Numbered from the stretch's first letter, positions 50,769 to 60,470 are shown. The stretch: DNA of 60,825 nt from Oscillatoriales cyanobacterium (GCA_004293365.1 RDYN01000028.1:1-60825), one strand, 5' to 3'. The notes: generated from the sequence alone by a model not told the origin. Made by a program: numbers and translations.

Positions 50769-51461
50769 TTAGCGGAGTGGGAAGTTCACCCGAATCCATT
50801 CTTCAAGTTCATCCCGCGTCCAATCCCGATCGCTGCTCTGGTTGTAGTTCCGCCAGCGGACATAGGCTTCCTTCATTGGAGAGTCGATGTCGATCGTGCA
50901 ACGGTCTAGCTCTGAGTAGAAACTTCTCATAATCAGCACTTGCGGGTTAACTAGACTCGGGGTTGAGTAGCTACATAAATCGGTCTGATACTCCTTCACC
51001 CCACCCTTGAACACTGTCATCGTTGTTATACCCGTCTTCTTGTTCAGTTTGTAAGTGACACTGCGATTTTTGTACATCGCTAAGATTTTTGCGTTTGCTT
51101 CCTTGATCAATGCCGAAAGCTGTTCGCTAGTGGCGGTAGGCATGATGTAGCCGCCATTAGTAAGAACTTGACGCAATACTCGATTAGCCCAAATACGGAA
51201 AGGAATAGATACCCAACTAGCAAAATCTATTGCTATTTCAGGATGTACCCAAGTTTTAGGATAATTGCTTTGGTTTTCTGAAAAGATTAACTCGTCTTTT
51301 GTGATACCTAAATCTAAACACAAAGCATCAATGTAGTCAATTACATTTTTAGTTCTGAAATACTGTGCGATCGTAGTATTTTCAGATTTTGCCATGTCTG
51401 TTAAACAAACATAACCTTTACTGTTTTGTTCAATTTCCTGATTTTTCCAAATGTGCAACAT
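50769..51461 (-). CDS. KilA-N domain protein
   Basis: 230 aa from ATG 51461, which overlaps the upstream stop (TAATG). YVCLTDMAKSENTTIAQYFR, then KTWVHPEIAIDFASWVSIPF are the KilA-N DNA-binding motif. The C-terminus contains GGYIMPTATSEQLSALIKEA and EAYVRWRNYNQSSDRDWTRD. KilA-N proteins are phage and plasmid regulators, often antirepressors. Partial copy at 51956. Confidence 0.82.
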   Translation of the reverse strand: MLHIWKNQEIEQNSKGYVCLTDMAKSENTTIAQYFRTKNVIDYIDALCLDLGITKDELIFSENQSNYPKTWVHPEIAIDFASWVSIPFRIWANRVLRQVLTNGGYIMPTATSEQLSALIKEANAKILAMYKNRSVTYKLNKKTGITTMTVFKGGVKEYQTDLCSYSTPSLVNPQVLIMRSFYSELDRCTIDIDSPMKEAYVRWRNYNQSSDRDWTRDELEEWIRVNFPLR

Positions 51462-51850
51462 TATTTTTTCTCCATTTCTGGCGTGTACATACCATCCTGA
51501 AAAATATGATCCAAAACAGTCCCAAAAATCCATTCTTGAATAGCTTGAACCTTGGGATGTTGATTATTGGGAGCAAGCAAAAAAGAGTAAAAAAGTGGTT
51601 CAGCTACATACAATGCAGGCCTACCCACTGGTTGTTTAACCTTCTCTAAGAATTTAAGCTCTCTTTCACGCTTAGCTAAAGACCTGAAAGCATCTGAGGG
51701 ATTAGGTAAGTCAAAATACTTTCCTAAATCCTGGACTTTTAGCAAAAGATACGGAGTTCCATCAGACATAGCTGACTGAGTGCTACCTTTCTCAATCATG
51801 TGGACACCCTCTTCCCGTAAAATCTCGAAAAAAAGCTGTAATTTGTTCAT
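51461..51850 (-). CDS. BRO-N-like antirepressor
   Basis: 129 aa. NPSDAFRSLAKRERELKFLE, GRPALYVAEPLFYSFLLAPN and the final AIQEWIFGTVLDHIFQDGMY follow the BRO-N domain pattern. Co-transcribed with KilA-N downstream. A palindromic operator candidate lies just before its start. Confidence 0.7.
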   Translation of the reverse strand: MNKLQLFFEILREEGVHMIEKGSTQSAMSDGTPYLLLKVQDLGKYFDLPNPSDAFRSLAKRERELKFLEKVKQPVGRPALYVAEPLFYSFLLAPNNQHPKVQAIQEWIFGTVLDHIFQDGMYTPEMEKK

Positions 51851-51863
51851 CGATTATTCTTCT

Positions 51864-51896
51864 ATCAGAGTAGGAGTGCAAATTTGCACCTCTGAT
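51864..51896 (-). promoter_or_regulatory. Palindromic operator candidate
   Basis: Inner GTGCAAATTTGCAC and outer ATCAGAG/CTCTGAT arms form a 33-bp near-perfect palindrome 14 nt before the BRO-N start, with a TATAGT -10-like hexamer just upstream. Likely an autoregulatory site. Confidence 0.6.
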
Positions 51897-51955
51897 ATTT
51901 CTGTACTATAGAAGTTTAATATAATTAATCTATTAAATGCAATAAGCAAAAGTAC

Positions 51956-52201
51956 CTAATTTAGTATGTAACGGAAGTTGACCCGAATCCATTCTTCAAG
52001 TTCATCCCTCGTCCAGTCCCGATCGCTGCTCTGGTTGTAGTTCCGCCACCGCACATTGGCTTTCTTAATCAATGCCGAGAGTTGTTCGCTAGTGGCGGTA
52101 GGCATGATGTAGCCGCCACTAGCATCTATTTTTGGAAGAATTACCTCAAAAACTTCCCATCGATCGATAAAACGGCTATCGCCGTTATTGAGAATACCCA
52201 C
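51956..52201 (-). pseudogene. Partial duplicate of the KilA-N gene
   Basis: 81 codons. GGYIMPTATSEQLSALIKKA and VRWRNYNQSSDRDWTRDELE repeat parts of the KilA-N C-terminus nearly identically, with the middle deleted. At DNA level 51962-52120 matches 50769-50880 and 51110-51150. A recent internally deleted copy at the right end of the element. Confidence 0.75.
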
Positions 52202-52241
52202 AACCCTTATCCACTAAGAATTACAGGATAGATACTTAAGG

Positions 52242-52340
52242 TTTGGGGTAGTGGGGGTCGCACGTTCAAATCGTGTCGCTCCGATTCACAAAACCTTCTC
52301 TCTGAGGAGGTTTTGTCGTTTCTACGGTTATTTGAGTCAG
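52242..52340. repeat. attR, right attachment repeat
   Basis: 99 bp identical to attL (3877-3975), carrying the 3' part of tRNA-Pro and its terminator but no tRNA 5' half. Sequence beyond it differs from the left flank, so this is the element-chromosome junction. Confidence 0.95.
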
Positions 52341-52581
52341 ACAGAATGTCAGTCTGTGACTGTTGTTGCCCCAGAGCGCCCCGGCACTCTTGAACCCCCT
52401 CATAGCCCTGGATGAAAACACGTACTTGCCCTGATGGCTGGTGGCCTCATTGCTACATTCTTCATCTAACCTTGCAAATTTTTAACGAGATGCGCCCATT
52501 GAAACCTTATGGGAATTAGGGTTTTCGACTTAATGCCCGATTAGCTTGTACGATCGCCCCATCGCCCCATGCTTGCTTCTC
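52341..52581. other. Intergenic spacer between attR and mysD
   Basis: No gene or clear hairpin seen; presumably the original sequence downstream of tRNA-Pro. Confidence 0.5.
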
Positions 52582-53643
52582 TCAAACGGCGTTATTTAAC
52601 ATAGTCTGAAACAGCGTATCCAGAGAAGTACCAGACGCTTTTGCCATCGCAGAAATCACACTCGTCCGAGCAAAAGAACAATACAGCCCCGCTTCCAAAA
52701 ACCAAGGCTGCCCCCTGGAGTCAATGCGGAAATCAAACAGACTGTAATGCCTGCAGCCCAAGGCTACATGACATTTTTTAGCAGCATCCCAAACCCTCTC
52801 TGTAATCGGGTCGCTAGGATCGACAATCCACGATTTGTTATTATCCTTAGCAACCATAGTTAAGTCACCACTTTCATCTCGTTTGAGCTTATCCTCATAA
52901 CTCCGAATCGGCCGCTCATCTTTGTCCATCAGGTACTCTTCCAGCGGCAAGCAGACAAGTTCACCATCCCGAACAATAATGCCACATCTGACTTCTCTGC
53001 CGAGTTCAATAAATGACTCTACCAATACTTCATCCGAATAACCAAATGCTGTCTTCAAAGCAGAGTCGTAGTCAGAGGGATTTTTTACCAAAACTACCCC
53101 CAAAGAATTATCTGCATCCACAGGTTTGAGCACTGCGGGAGGAGGAATTTTGGGAGTATCTCCGGCGCGAAGCAATTCTCCTTCGGGCACCCTGACACCT
53201 GCTGCCGCCACAACCGCTTTTGCTTTCGCTTTGTTAGCAGTCAGCGCCATCACATCAGGAGTATTTCCCACGTAGGGAATCTTCAACAAATCAAACAAAG
53301 CTCGATAGTATGTCATCCCGGGAACGCAAAACATCTGCGGTAACATCACATCGATTTTGAGTGCTGTCAGAACCTGAACTGCTTCGGCTAAGGACATCGG
53401 ATCGGCGGCGGCGAGATCCTCGCGACTCAGAGATTTCGGAAACCGCCATTGGAGTTTTTCTTCGTTGATGAGCCTCCCGTAGGGGCGGGCAACGCTTACG
53501 GGCGAAACGCAGGCAATATGAAATTCATAGAGTGCTGGATTGGCGGTGAATTCAATACAATTTTCGGCATAAAGGCGCGATAAATCTCCGTAAAACTCAT
53601 CAACAGCAGACCCCACCAAATGCAAAACACGCAATACCGACAT
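52582..53643 (-). CDS. mysD: D-Ala-D-Ala ligase-like mycosporine ligase
   Basis: 353 aa ATP-grasp enzyme. DVMLPQMFCVPGMTYYRAL, VGNTPDVMALTANKAKAKAV, VLKPVDADNSLGVVLVKN, FIELGREVRCGIIVRDGEL and FDFRIDSRGQPWFLEAGLYC are the ligase core. In MAA clusters MysD attaches an amino acid (Ser, Thr or other) to mycosporine-glycine, giving shinorine or porphyra-334 type products. It starts 3 bp after mysC, so they share a transcript. Confidence 0.85.
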   Translation of the reverse strand: MSVLRVLHLVGSAVDEFYGDLSRLYAENCIEFTANPALYEFHIACVSPVSVARPYGRLINEEKLQWRFPKSLSREDLAAADPMSLAEAVQVLTALKIDVMLPQMFCVPGMTYYRALFDLLKIPYVGNTPDVMALTANKAKAKAVVAAAGVRVPEGELLRAGDTPKIPPPAVLKPVDADNSLGVVLVKNPSDYDSALKTAFGYSDEVLVESFIELGREVRCGIIVRDGELVCLPLEEYLMDKDERPIRSYEDKLKRDESGDLTMVAKDNNKSWIVDPSDPITERVWDAAKKCHVALGCRHYSLFDFRIDSRGQPWFLEAGLYCSFARTSVISAMAKASGTSLDTLFQTMLNNAV

Positions 53644-53645
53644 AA

Positions 53646-55040
53646 TTAATCTCCAGCCAATTCGACAAGCTTACCAATATTAAAGTCAATCCGAATCCAG
53701 CCCTTAAGCAGCCGTAAATTTCCTAGCAAGAGGGATGGTATATGCACGTGATGAACCATCAAAAATGGCAGCGGATCGGACCACTCAAAAATAGCATCTT
53801 TGCCGCTAGCAATGATTTGTAACCTTCGCCCTGTCTCAACGGGAGACCACAAATGCGTTACCAACCGCCAAATTTCATGGTAGATCCAATAAGTTGGGCG
53901 ACTTGATTCGAGCGGTTGAATTACAGCAGGCAAAGGCTCTGTTTCTAAATAAGCTTTTGCCACATCGGGATTGTTGTAAAACATGGTAATGGCTGAATGA
54001 GTGCGGGGGTTGCACTCGATCGCATAAATGCGTCCATCATCATTGGCTTGAATGAAATCAAAGGAAACTTGCCCAGTTAAATTCAAACCGCCCACAAACC
54101 GCCTCACCCATGCTTCGATTTCTGGATGCTCCACCATTTCATAATTTATCTGAAATGCTGACGACTTGCAGCAACAGTGCAGCCGCAGTTCCCCATCGCG
54201 GACTGTGCTGTGGGTGCAGTATTCTTGTCCGGGAATAAACGCTTGCATAATCCAAGGATTGCGATCGGAGATAGGCAAATCCTTGACAAATGCCGCTGTC
54301 TCTGCGGGTGTATTGCACGGTAGTTTAGTCAGGTCTAACCTGCGTACAGAGTCGTAGGGAATGCTTTTGAGAATGTATTGGCGCTTTTGCCCTGAAAAAT
54401 CAAAATCAAGCACCTGCTGCGGCCCTGTGATGCAGTAGGACTCAGGTACAGAAAGACCTAATGATGTTGCGACTGCGGAAAACTGATATTTATCATCTAG
54501 TTGCTGAACCATTTCTGGATCGACGTGCAGGATTTGGCAGTGAGGCGAAAGTGCCTGTTTAGCTAGAGCATCGTAATAACTGGCAACTGGACTGCAAACT
54601 GGTACGTAAACATCTACCGCTTCTTTTTGGACAATTTCTAAAAGTGCATCAATGTAGTCTTTGGATTGAGGATTCGGTACTGTATAAAAACGATCGACTG
54701 CCCAAGAAAATCGATGCCCGGTTAACCAGTATTTGTGTGATTCGACCAAAATCACCCGATGGCCGGCCCGATCGAACGATCGAGCTAGCTGCAACGCCTT
54801 GGTCATCTTGCCGCCGCTGACCAAGATCGTTTGAGGATTGGCCGCGGCTGTCCTAGACTGAAACGGTTTAACTAGAATTGCCGCCAGCAGGGCGATCGCC
54901 GTTACAGCGACATTCAGCGGTAGCACCAACAGCAGCAACAAGAGAGTTCCGACTGTTTTTACTAAATTCCGCAGCCGCCCGTTACCTGCCATTGTTTGAG
55001 GCTCAGGCTGCATTGTTGCGATCGAAATTTTTTGCGTCAT
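53646..55040 (-). CDS. mysC: Mycosporine-glycine synthetase (ATP-grasp)
   Basis: 464 aa. Starts with a hydrophobic segment (about residues 30-60), then the ATP-grasp fold: ILVSGGKMTKALQLARSFDR, VDRFYTVPNPQSKDYIDAL, IPGQEYCTHSTVRDGEL and IYAIECNPRTHSA. The enzyme joins glycine to 4-deoxygadusol. The N-terminal hydrophobic part is typical of cyanobacterial MysC. Confidence 0.88.
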   Translation of the reverse strand: MTQKISIATMQPEPQTMAGNGRLRNLVKTVGTLLLLLLVLPLNVAVTAIALLAAILVKPFQSRTAAANPQTILVSGGKMTKALQLARSFDRAGHRVILVESHKYWLTGHRFSWAVDRFYTVPNPQSKDYIDALLEIVQKEAVDVYVPVCSPVASYYDALAKQALSPHCQILHVDPEMVQQLDDKYQFSAVATSLGLSVPESYCITGPQQVLDFDFSGQKRQYILKSIPYDSVRRLDLTKLPCNTPAETAAFVKDLPISDRNPWIMQAFIPGQEYCTHSTVRDGELRLHCCCKSSAFQINYEMVEHPEIEAWVRRFVGGLNLTGQVSFDFIQANDDGRIYAIECNPRTHSAITMFYNNPDVAKAYLETEPLPAVIQPLESSRPTYWIYHEIWRLVTHLWSPVETGRRLQIIASGKDAIFEWSDPLPFLMVHHVHIPSLLLGNLRLLKGWIRIDFNIGKLVELAGD

Positions 55041-55309
55041 GCTTTCCTTATCACCCTGAATAAAATTGGTTCGTAGTGAGGAATGCGAGTCCTCTTAATT
55101 ACCTAGGCTTATTGCATAAATTTTTGATTGATAAGTCAACCGCAGATTTAAGGCAGATCGACGCATATCGACGCAGATAATTTCAAGACTTGAGAGGGAA
55201 TGAATGAAATTGAAGTAAGAGTGTTTGTAGTGAGGACTCCCTTCCGCATTCAAGAAGGACTAAAGTCCTCACTACAAACCTATTTGAGTGTTCGGTGTCG
55301 GATTGTCAC
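55041..55309. repeat. Spacer with a palindromic dispersed repeat
   Basis: At 55225-55275 a GTAGTGAGGACTCCCTTC unit pairs with AGTCCTCACTAC, the same family as at 58264 and 3239. It separates mysB and mysC and may weaken read-through. Confidence 0.7.
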
Positions 55310-56125
55310 CTAGACTCGGCGAATCAGGGTAAGACCATCTCTCAACGGAAGCAGTACCTGCTCGATCCGAGGATCGCCTGCAACTGCTTGGTTGAATTTG
55401 GCGATCGCGCGCCCGTTAGCAGTAGCCTCACCTGATAGATAAGGCTGCCCCTGCATCAGGGTATTGTCTGCACAAATCAAAGCGTTGGGTGCCAGCAAAT
55501 CGGTGTCTAGCAACAAGTTCAAATAGTCTACATATCCAGCCTTGTCGGCATCAATAAAGACCAAATCGAACACTTCACCAGCAGCGGCTAACTCTTTGAG
55601 AGTCAACAGCGCCGGTGCAACCTTGACTCTTATTTTGTGACCGTGGTCCGACTCTTTAAAACATTGCTGAGCAAACTCGGCCACGTAGGCATCTAGTTCG
55701 CAGGCAACGACTTCGCCGTCATCGGGCAGGGCTTCGGCCATAGCGAGGGCAGAGTAGCCGGTAAACATACCGATTTCTAACACTCGCTTCGCCCGAGTTA
55801 AATGCACAAAAAATTTGAGAGTTTGACCTTCGATATGCCCTGAGAGCATTTCTTGCTCTAACTGCTGTACAGTCTCGCTGTCGGAAAACCGCTGGCTCCA
55901 ATCTTCTGCTTGGGTGCGCCGGGCCAGGGCTGCGAGAGCCGGTGACTCGGGCGTTGTACAGCTATTGATGTAAGGATCTAACCCGCTTGCTAACTCACAG
56001 GCTTGTCGCAATTGTGACTTCAGATCTGCATCAACGCTATCTGAGGCTTCTATCTGCTGTGTGAGATACTCTAGTTTGGTCGCCAGGATGCCTAGCGGTG
56101 TAACTGGTCTGGGGGCTACTGTCAT
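55310..56125 (-). CDS. mysB: 4-deoxygadusol O-methyltransferase
   Basis: 271 aa. Motif [30 protein letters not shown] before it and [20 protein letters not shown] after it are class I AdoMet methyltransferases of the CCoAOMT type. It methylates the mysA product to 4-deoxygadusol. The start overlaps mysA by 4 bp. Confidence 0.9.
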   Translation of the reverse strand: MTVAPRPVTPLGILATKLEYLTQQIEASDSVDADLKSQLRQACELASGLDPYINSCTTPESPALAALARRTQAEDWSQRFSDSETVQQLEQEMLSGHIEGQTLKFFVHLTRAKRVLEIGMFTGYSALAMAEALPDDGEVVACELDAYVAEFAQQCFKESDHGHKIRVKVAPALLTLKELAAAGEVFDLVFIDADKAGYVDYLNLLLDTDLLAPNALICADNTLMQGQPYLSGEATANGRAIAKFNQAVAGDPRIEQVLLPLRDGLTLIRRV

Positions 56126-57366
56126 GCTTTCACACCTGCTGCGATCGCAGCGCTAGCCGTCTCTAGCGAGATATACATATCTTCACCATCTCCACCGCGA
56201 GGATAGCCGCGACAAATTTCTTTGTGGATTGCCAGCATTCGATCCAACTCATCTTTTGTCAGATCGTTGATGAAAAAACAGCTTCCGATCGGCTTGGGAA
56301 CTGCGGCCCGCTGCAAACCATCCCGCGTCCGGCTGATGGATTCTGTGGCTTTCCACAATAATTCAGAGGTGAGATAAGGGCTGTCGATCGCCAAACCGAT
56401 GCGGCTCATCAATCCTAAAATGCGATCGCGATCGAGGATCGAAATATAGCCCCGCTGCTGAGCAATCGTTGCCGAGAATGCCATATCAATGTTGACACCG
56501 TGACCGTGGAACATTGGAATTTCCGGCGTTAGTTCCAGGGTAGGGCTCCAGGTATGACCGTATGCAATCACGCGATCGAGATCGAGCTCGTGCAAGTTGG
56601 GTACTTCCAGCCCCAACATGGTGTTAATCGCATCATAGGTGACCTTGTGAGCCACTTCCCGGATCTCTGCCGTACCGTTCAAGTAGCCGAAGTGAGTGTG
56701 CAAAAGTGCTTCGCCGTGCTTTTCCAACAGCTCAAAAATTTCGCTGTTGGCGACGACAGCGATCTTGATCAACTCTGCCATGCCGTTACGCACCTGATCC
56801 ACAGGCAGGGTTTTCAAGAAGGAGAAGTCTAGAATCACCTTTCCAGAAGCGTGATAAGCACCCAGACGATTCTTTAACTTACCGTGGTTGACGGCTACTT
56901 TGATCGCGACACTCGCATCAATCAGTCCGATCAGTGTCGTGGGCACTCGGATATAGTTAGTGCGGCGGCGGTAGGTGGAACAGGCAAAGCCAGCCACATC
57001 CGTAGTTAAACCACCCCCAACAACCAAAACAGGCTCTTTGCGAACCAGCCCAAAGTCTGCAAACGCATCAACGATCCGCTCAAAAGTCCGCAGCGTCTTA
57101 TCTGTTTCCTTGATTGTTACCGGAAATACAGTTAAGTCAATCTCGTGATGCTTGAAATAAGCGTGCATTTGCTGGCCGTACAAACCGTAGACTGTCTTGT
57201 CTACGACCATTAAACAGCGCCCAAACTGACGGTAGCTCTCTGCAATTTCAGAGTTCTCAAGTCCAAAGGCTCCATCCACGTATAGCAAGCTGAAGTCGAT
57301 CTTTTCATATCCCTCAATATGAAAGGCTTTTTCCGTAGCTTTGTAAGTTGCTTGGACGTTACCCAT
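56122..57366 (-). CDS. mysA: Demethyl-4-deoxygadusol synthase
   Basis: 414 aa from ATG 57366 ([20 protein letters not shown]), which matches the usual family start; in-frame ATGs at 57405 and 57390 are less likely. Dehydroquinate-synthase-like fold: [52 protein letters not shown] and [13 protein letters not shown]. It turns sedoheptulose-7-phosphate into demethyl-4-deoxygadusol. First gene of the leftward mysA-B-C-D cluster. Confidence 0.9.
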   Translation of the reverse strand: MGNVQATYKATEKAFHIEGYEKIDFSLLYVDGAFGLENSEIAESYRQFGRCLMVVDKTVYGLYGQQMHAYFKHHEIDLTVFPVTIKETDKTLRTFERIVDAFADFGLVRKEPVLVVGGGLTTDVAGFACSTYRRRTNYIRVPTTLIGLIDASVAIKVAVNHGKLKNRLGAYHASGKVILDFSFLKTLPVDQVRNGMAELIKIAVVANSEIFELLEKHGEALLHTHFGYLNGTAEIREVAHKVTYDAINTMLGLEVPNLHELDLDRVIAYGHTWSPTLELTPEIPMFHGHGVNIDMAFSATIAQQRGYISILDRDRILGLMSRIGLAIDSPYLTSELLWKATESISRTRDGLQRAAVPKPIGSCFFINDLTKDELDRMLAIHKEICRGYPRGGDGEDMYISLETASAAIAAGVKA

Positions 57367-57611
57367 GAGATGATCCTGGTATCTTGACATTACATAACTT
57401 AACATTTTTTTTAATCTGGATCGCGATCGTCAACCTCTTAACCCGGTTTTTGTCTGTAATTCCACTGATGCCCCAGATCCCAGAATTTTTATGCAAATAA
57501 ATAAAAATATACTGTCAAGATCGCCCAAATCGGTTGTTTTCCGGGAAGTTTGCTGTGACTCGGGCGATCGCAATCCCAGTCGCGGATTCAAATTCAATCG
57601 GTGCGATCGCA

Positions 57612-57637
57612 AAAACCCGCCTAATTAAGCGGGTTTT
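57612..57637. terminator. Terminator hairpin
   Basis: AAAACCCGC and GCGGGTTTT downstream of the gene at 57657. Confidence 0.75.
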
Positions 57638-57656
57638 GTAGTTGTCCTAAATATTT

Positions 57657-58202
57657 TCACTCTTGAGCAATAATTAAACAATCAGTGCCAACTTTCGACA
57701 AAAAATCTGAAAATGCTGATGTGGGGCTGCTATCTTTGTTGACAACTCTGCGGAGTGTATAGCCTTTTTCAGGAGGTCTGCCGAAAAACGAGTTTCTGCG
57801 ATCCCAGATATCCCCATTCGGAGTGTTCGGATCTCGATCGATCAAAAAATCCATAATCCACGGCGGTACAGACAATCCAAACGCGATCGGCGTAATGTGC
57901 CCGTGCTGCAAAGTTGCATCCGAGAAGCGGAACAAGTAGCTGAAGCGAGAAAATTTGACGGCATAAAGTAACATCCGTCCCGCCATTGATGAATGAAATG
58001 TCCAGACAACAGGTTCATAAATCCGCAGTAATAACGTTAGTTGCTCGGGATTCCATTCTGAATTGTACATCGTCAGACAATAGTCCGGTAAAATATTCCC
58101 GTCCATAAAGAAGATACCTTGCAGGGTTTCGGGGAATTCGGGTGGATGTTCTGCTTTCATCCAAGTTGCGATATCTTTTAGTTTCTTTGTTTCGATTAAC
58201 AT
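57657..58202 (-). CDS. Hypothetical protein
   Basis: 181 aa, soluble, with ATWMKAEHPPEFPETLQGIF at the start and a final LSKVGTDCLIIAQE. Not recognised. It has its own terminator before the mys cluster, so it is probably a separate unit. Confidence 0.6.
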   Translation of the reverse strand: MLIETKKLKDIATWMKAEHPPEFPETLQGIFFMDGNILPDYCLTMYNSEWNPEQLTLLLRIYEPVVWTFHSSMAGRMLLYAVKFSRFSYLFRFSDATLQHGHITPIAFGLSVPPWIMDFLIDRDPNTPNGDIWDRRNSFFGRPPEKGYTLRRVVNKDSSPTSAFSDFLSKVGTDCLIIAQE

Positions 58203-58263
58203 GGTATTATTTAACCTCGAAAAGTGTTTACATTTCGCACCCAGTTAGATAACCAAAATTAAG

Positions 58264-58515
58264 TTCGTAGTGAGGACTTTAGTCCTTCTTCAGACAAGGA
58301 TAGAGGACTAAAGTCCGAAGGATCAAACCTGTCCCGTTAGACAACCCAAAATTAGGTTCGTAGTGAGGACTTTAGTCCTTCTTCAGACAAGGATAGAGGA
58401 CTGAAGTCCGAAGGATCAAACCTGTCCAGTTAGATAATCAAAATTAGGTTCGTAGTGAGGACTTTAGTCCTTCTTCAGACAAGAAGAGAGGACTGAAGTC
58501 CGAAGGATCAAACCT
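58264..58515. repeat. Three tandem 93-bp palindromic repeat units
   Basis: Copies begin with TTCGTAGTGAGGACTTTAG at 58264, 58357 and 58450 (period 93). Each contains the AGGACTTTAGTCC half and an inverted partner and would form a hairpin. Not a CRISPR array: there are no unique spacers. Confidence 0.9.
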
Positions 58516-58529
58516 GGTTTTTCGATTAA

Positions 58530-59888
58530 TTACTGCTGCAAATTAGGTGCGGACGATCGCCTAACTTTGCCAACGGTACTAATGACATCCACCAGCATCT
58601 TCAGTGCGATATCTTTAGCGGGGCAAATCCGTCCCGCACTCCGATCGCCCACCGCATGAAAACCCATATGATAAGGGCACAAATTCTCCCGCTTAGCGTT
58701 GAATTCGTACACCGTAGAGCCCCAGAAACTGCCGTCAAGCAGCCCCAGACTGAGCGGTATCAGTACCTTGGTGCCGGCGGGGAAAGTGCGCTGTTTGCCC
58801 CCTACCGTGGCGGTAAATGGCTCTGTCGCGACTCGGTGGGTGGCGCTCACCGGAGCCCAGAGGCGCCCGCATTCCAGGAGGAAAAGCTCGATCGACTGGC
58901 GATCGTCCAAATCGAGATCGTCCCAAAAATCCGTCGGATTAATTTGGGCAGTCTGTGTTCCTTTATACGCCGGGAGAGGGCGGTATCCCATAGCCGTGTA
59001 ACCGAGGTGCAAGGGGCCTTGCAGTCCCGCTATCCCCATAATCGCTGTCATCAGCTTCGCCAATTCCCGCCTAGTCATCCCGTTGTTTTCCGAGCTCACC
59101 TCGAAGTCGGCTAAGGCGGGAGAATTTTCGTAGATAGTCGCCGCGCGCTCGATTAAAGCCGACAAATCCCCATGTCCAAACAGGTTCAGGCTTTGCAGCA
59201 GGCTGCCCGCGACGGCGAAGTAGTGCGCGGGGCTTTGGCGGATGTAATGTAAATCGGTGAGAAGTTCGATCGCAGACTTGTCATCTGGATTAATCCCAAA
59301 AATTACGTAGTGCAGGTATGGAACTAAAAATCCCATCCAGCCGCGCCTGACATCGGTAAAAAATGTTTCCCCCGCACCGTGCGGCATCTCAATATAATCC
59401 GCAGCCAGCCGATCGAGCAACCGCCTGCTGGTTTCGTCTTCTTGGCGATCGGTTGTGGCGCTGTTGAAGAGATATTTCTGCATACAGCTTCGGAATGCTG
59501 CGTGGTTGCTGCTACCGTCTGGTTCGCGATCGGACAAAGACAGCAGGAAAAGGTTCCTACCGCCGACATCTTGGTTGGGGGAGAGATCGGGATCGAGGAC
59601 AGAAGTACCCAGCCGCCATCCGCGCGCCTGAGGCGATGTGAGTGCTTCTTCGAGTGTGGCAAACTCTCCCATCACGACTTGTCCCGCGCAGCAAAAGTTA
59701 TTTCCGAAAGCCAGCCGTTTTGCCGGCAAATAGGTGGGTTCGTTGGCAATTAAACCCTCGATCAGGGCGATCGCGGGCAGCATCGTTTTACTGAGGCCCT
59801 CCTCGGGGTTTTCCAAAGCCCAAGCCTGAAACTCATTCAGGGCCGGGTTCATCAGCGGTGAGAAAATAGTATCTAAATTTAGGTTCAC
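58530..59888 (-). CDS. Cytochrome P450-like protein
   Basis: 452 aa from GTG 59888 (RBS GGAGGA); a longer ATG form starts at 59930 but has no RBS. ECGRLWAPVSATHRVATEPF resembles the P450 ERR-core, and FHAVGDRSAGRICPAKDIAL carries the heme-ligand Cys in an altered FxxGxRxCxG motif. The I-helix motif is not obvious, so it may be a CYP74-like rearranging enzyme rather than a monooxygenase. Substrate unknown. Confidence 0.65.
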   Translation of the reverse strand: MNLNLDTIFSPLMNPALNEFQAWALENPEEGLSKTMLPAIALIEGLIANEPTYLPAKRLAFGNNFCCAGQVVMGEFATLEEALTSPQARGWRLGTSVLDPDLSPNQDVGGRNLFLLSLSDREPDGSSNHAAFRSCMQKYLFNSATTDRQEDETSRRLLDRLAADYIEMPHGAGETFFTDVRRGWMGFLVPYLHYVIFGINPDDKSAIELLTDLHYIRQSPAHYFAVAGSLLQSLNLFGHGDLSALIERAATIYENSPALADFEVSSENNGMTRRELAKLMTAIMGIAGLQGPLHLGYTAMGYRPLPAYKGTQTAQINPTDFWDDLDLDDRQSIELFLLECGRLWAPVSATHRVATEPFTATVGGKQRTFPAGTKVLIPLSLGLLDGSFWGSTVYEFNAKRENLCPYHMGFHAVGDRSAGRICPAKDIALKMLVDVISTVGKVRRSSAPNLQQ

Positions 59889-60210
59889 GATAATTCCTCC
59901 GAGATCCTCTGGCCATAACACGCTACGCATTTAGCAGCAAGAGGGTATTGAACCCCTATTTACCGGGATTTCATACCCTCAAAAATTGCCAAAATCAGTA
60001 AGTATAACTATAGCCATCTTTATTTGTGAACGTCGTGGCAATATAGATATAATTCTACTGAATATGTCTGCGTCCAAGTCTAGGCTTATTCCGGAGATTT
60101 GATGCAATTTCTCACAATTCCTGGTAAGTATATGTACTCTCTAATTTTTAATTATTAGCCCCAATCTCTGAGAGTCGCAGATAACCGTAGTTATCTGCGA
60201 CTACTTGCTA
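59889..60210. other. Intergenic stretch
   Basis: Spacer upstream of the P450-like gene; A-T rich, no gene seen. Confidence 0.5.
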
Positions 60211-60470
60211 CTAGATTGAGGCAAAATCGGCGACACCAATCAGACTCGACGATACTCCAATTAAAGAAGCAAAAACTTTTCCGGTTGAGGCAAAACTAAT
60301 CTGAGTTATGTCATTACTTTCAGTAATTGCCAACAGCGAGAAAGTCACTTTATTACGGAGAATCAGCAAATCTTTGCCATCTTCAAAATCGGCAACCGTA
60401 TCGATGCCCGAATCATTAGATAGTAAAAAGCGATCGCCCCCGAGGCCAGGGCGAACGCATCTAAATTTAA
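60211..60470 (-). pseudogene. 3' fragment of an RTX-type calcium-binding protein gene
   Basis: The reading frame gives GLGGDRFLLSNDSGIDTVAD, FEDGKDLLIL, then IGVSSSLIGVADFAS to a stop, the typical C-terminal end of cyanobacterial RTX/hemolysin-type repeats. No start or upstream repeats remain; the 5' part is absent, with the IS beginning close by. Confidence 0.6.

Larger units (their letters stand above)
3877..52241. mobile_element. Integrated genetic element of about 48.4 kb in tRNA-Pro
   Basis: Bounded by 99-bp identical direct repeats that start in the tRNA anticodon loop, with a tyrosine integrase immediately inside the left end. It carries replication (primase/VapE helicase, ligase, exonuclease), regulation (HTH, RHH, antirepressors, KilA-N), methylation, a candidate RNA polymerase, a membrane ATPase operon, and many small unknown genes. 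I find no capsid, portal, terminase, relaxase or VirB4. It could be a plasmid-like integrative element, a divergent virus or a satellite; the sequence alone does not decide. Confidence 0.9.

Noticed and set aside
52242..52316. Second tRNA-Pro gene
   Set aside because: Only the part from the anticodon loop to the 3' end is present; there is no D arm or acceptor 5' strand.
58264..58515. CRISPR-like array
   Set aside because: Only three long near-identical units with internal palindromes and no unique spacers; it is a tandem dispersed repeat.
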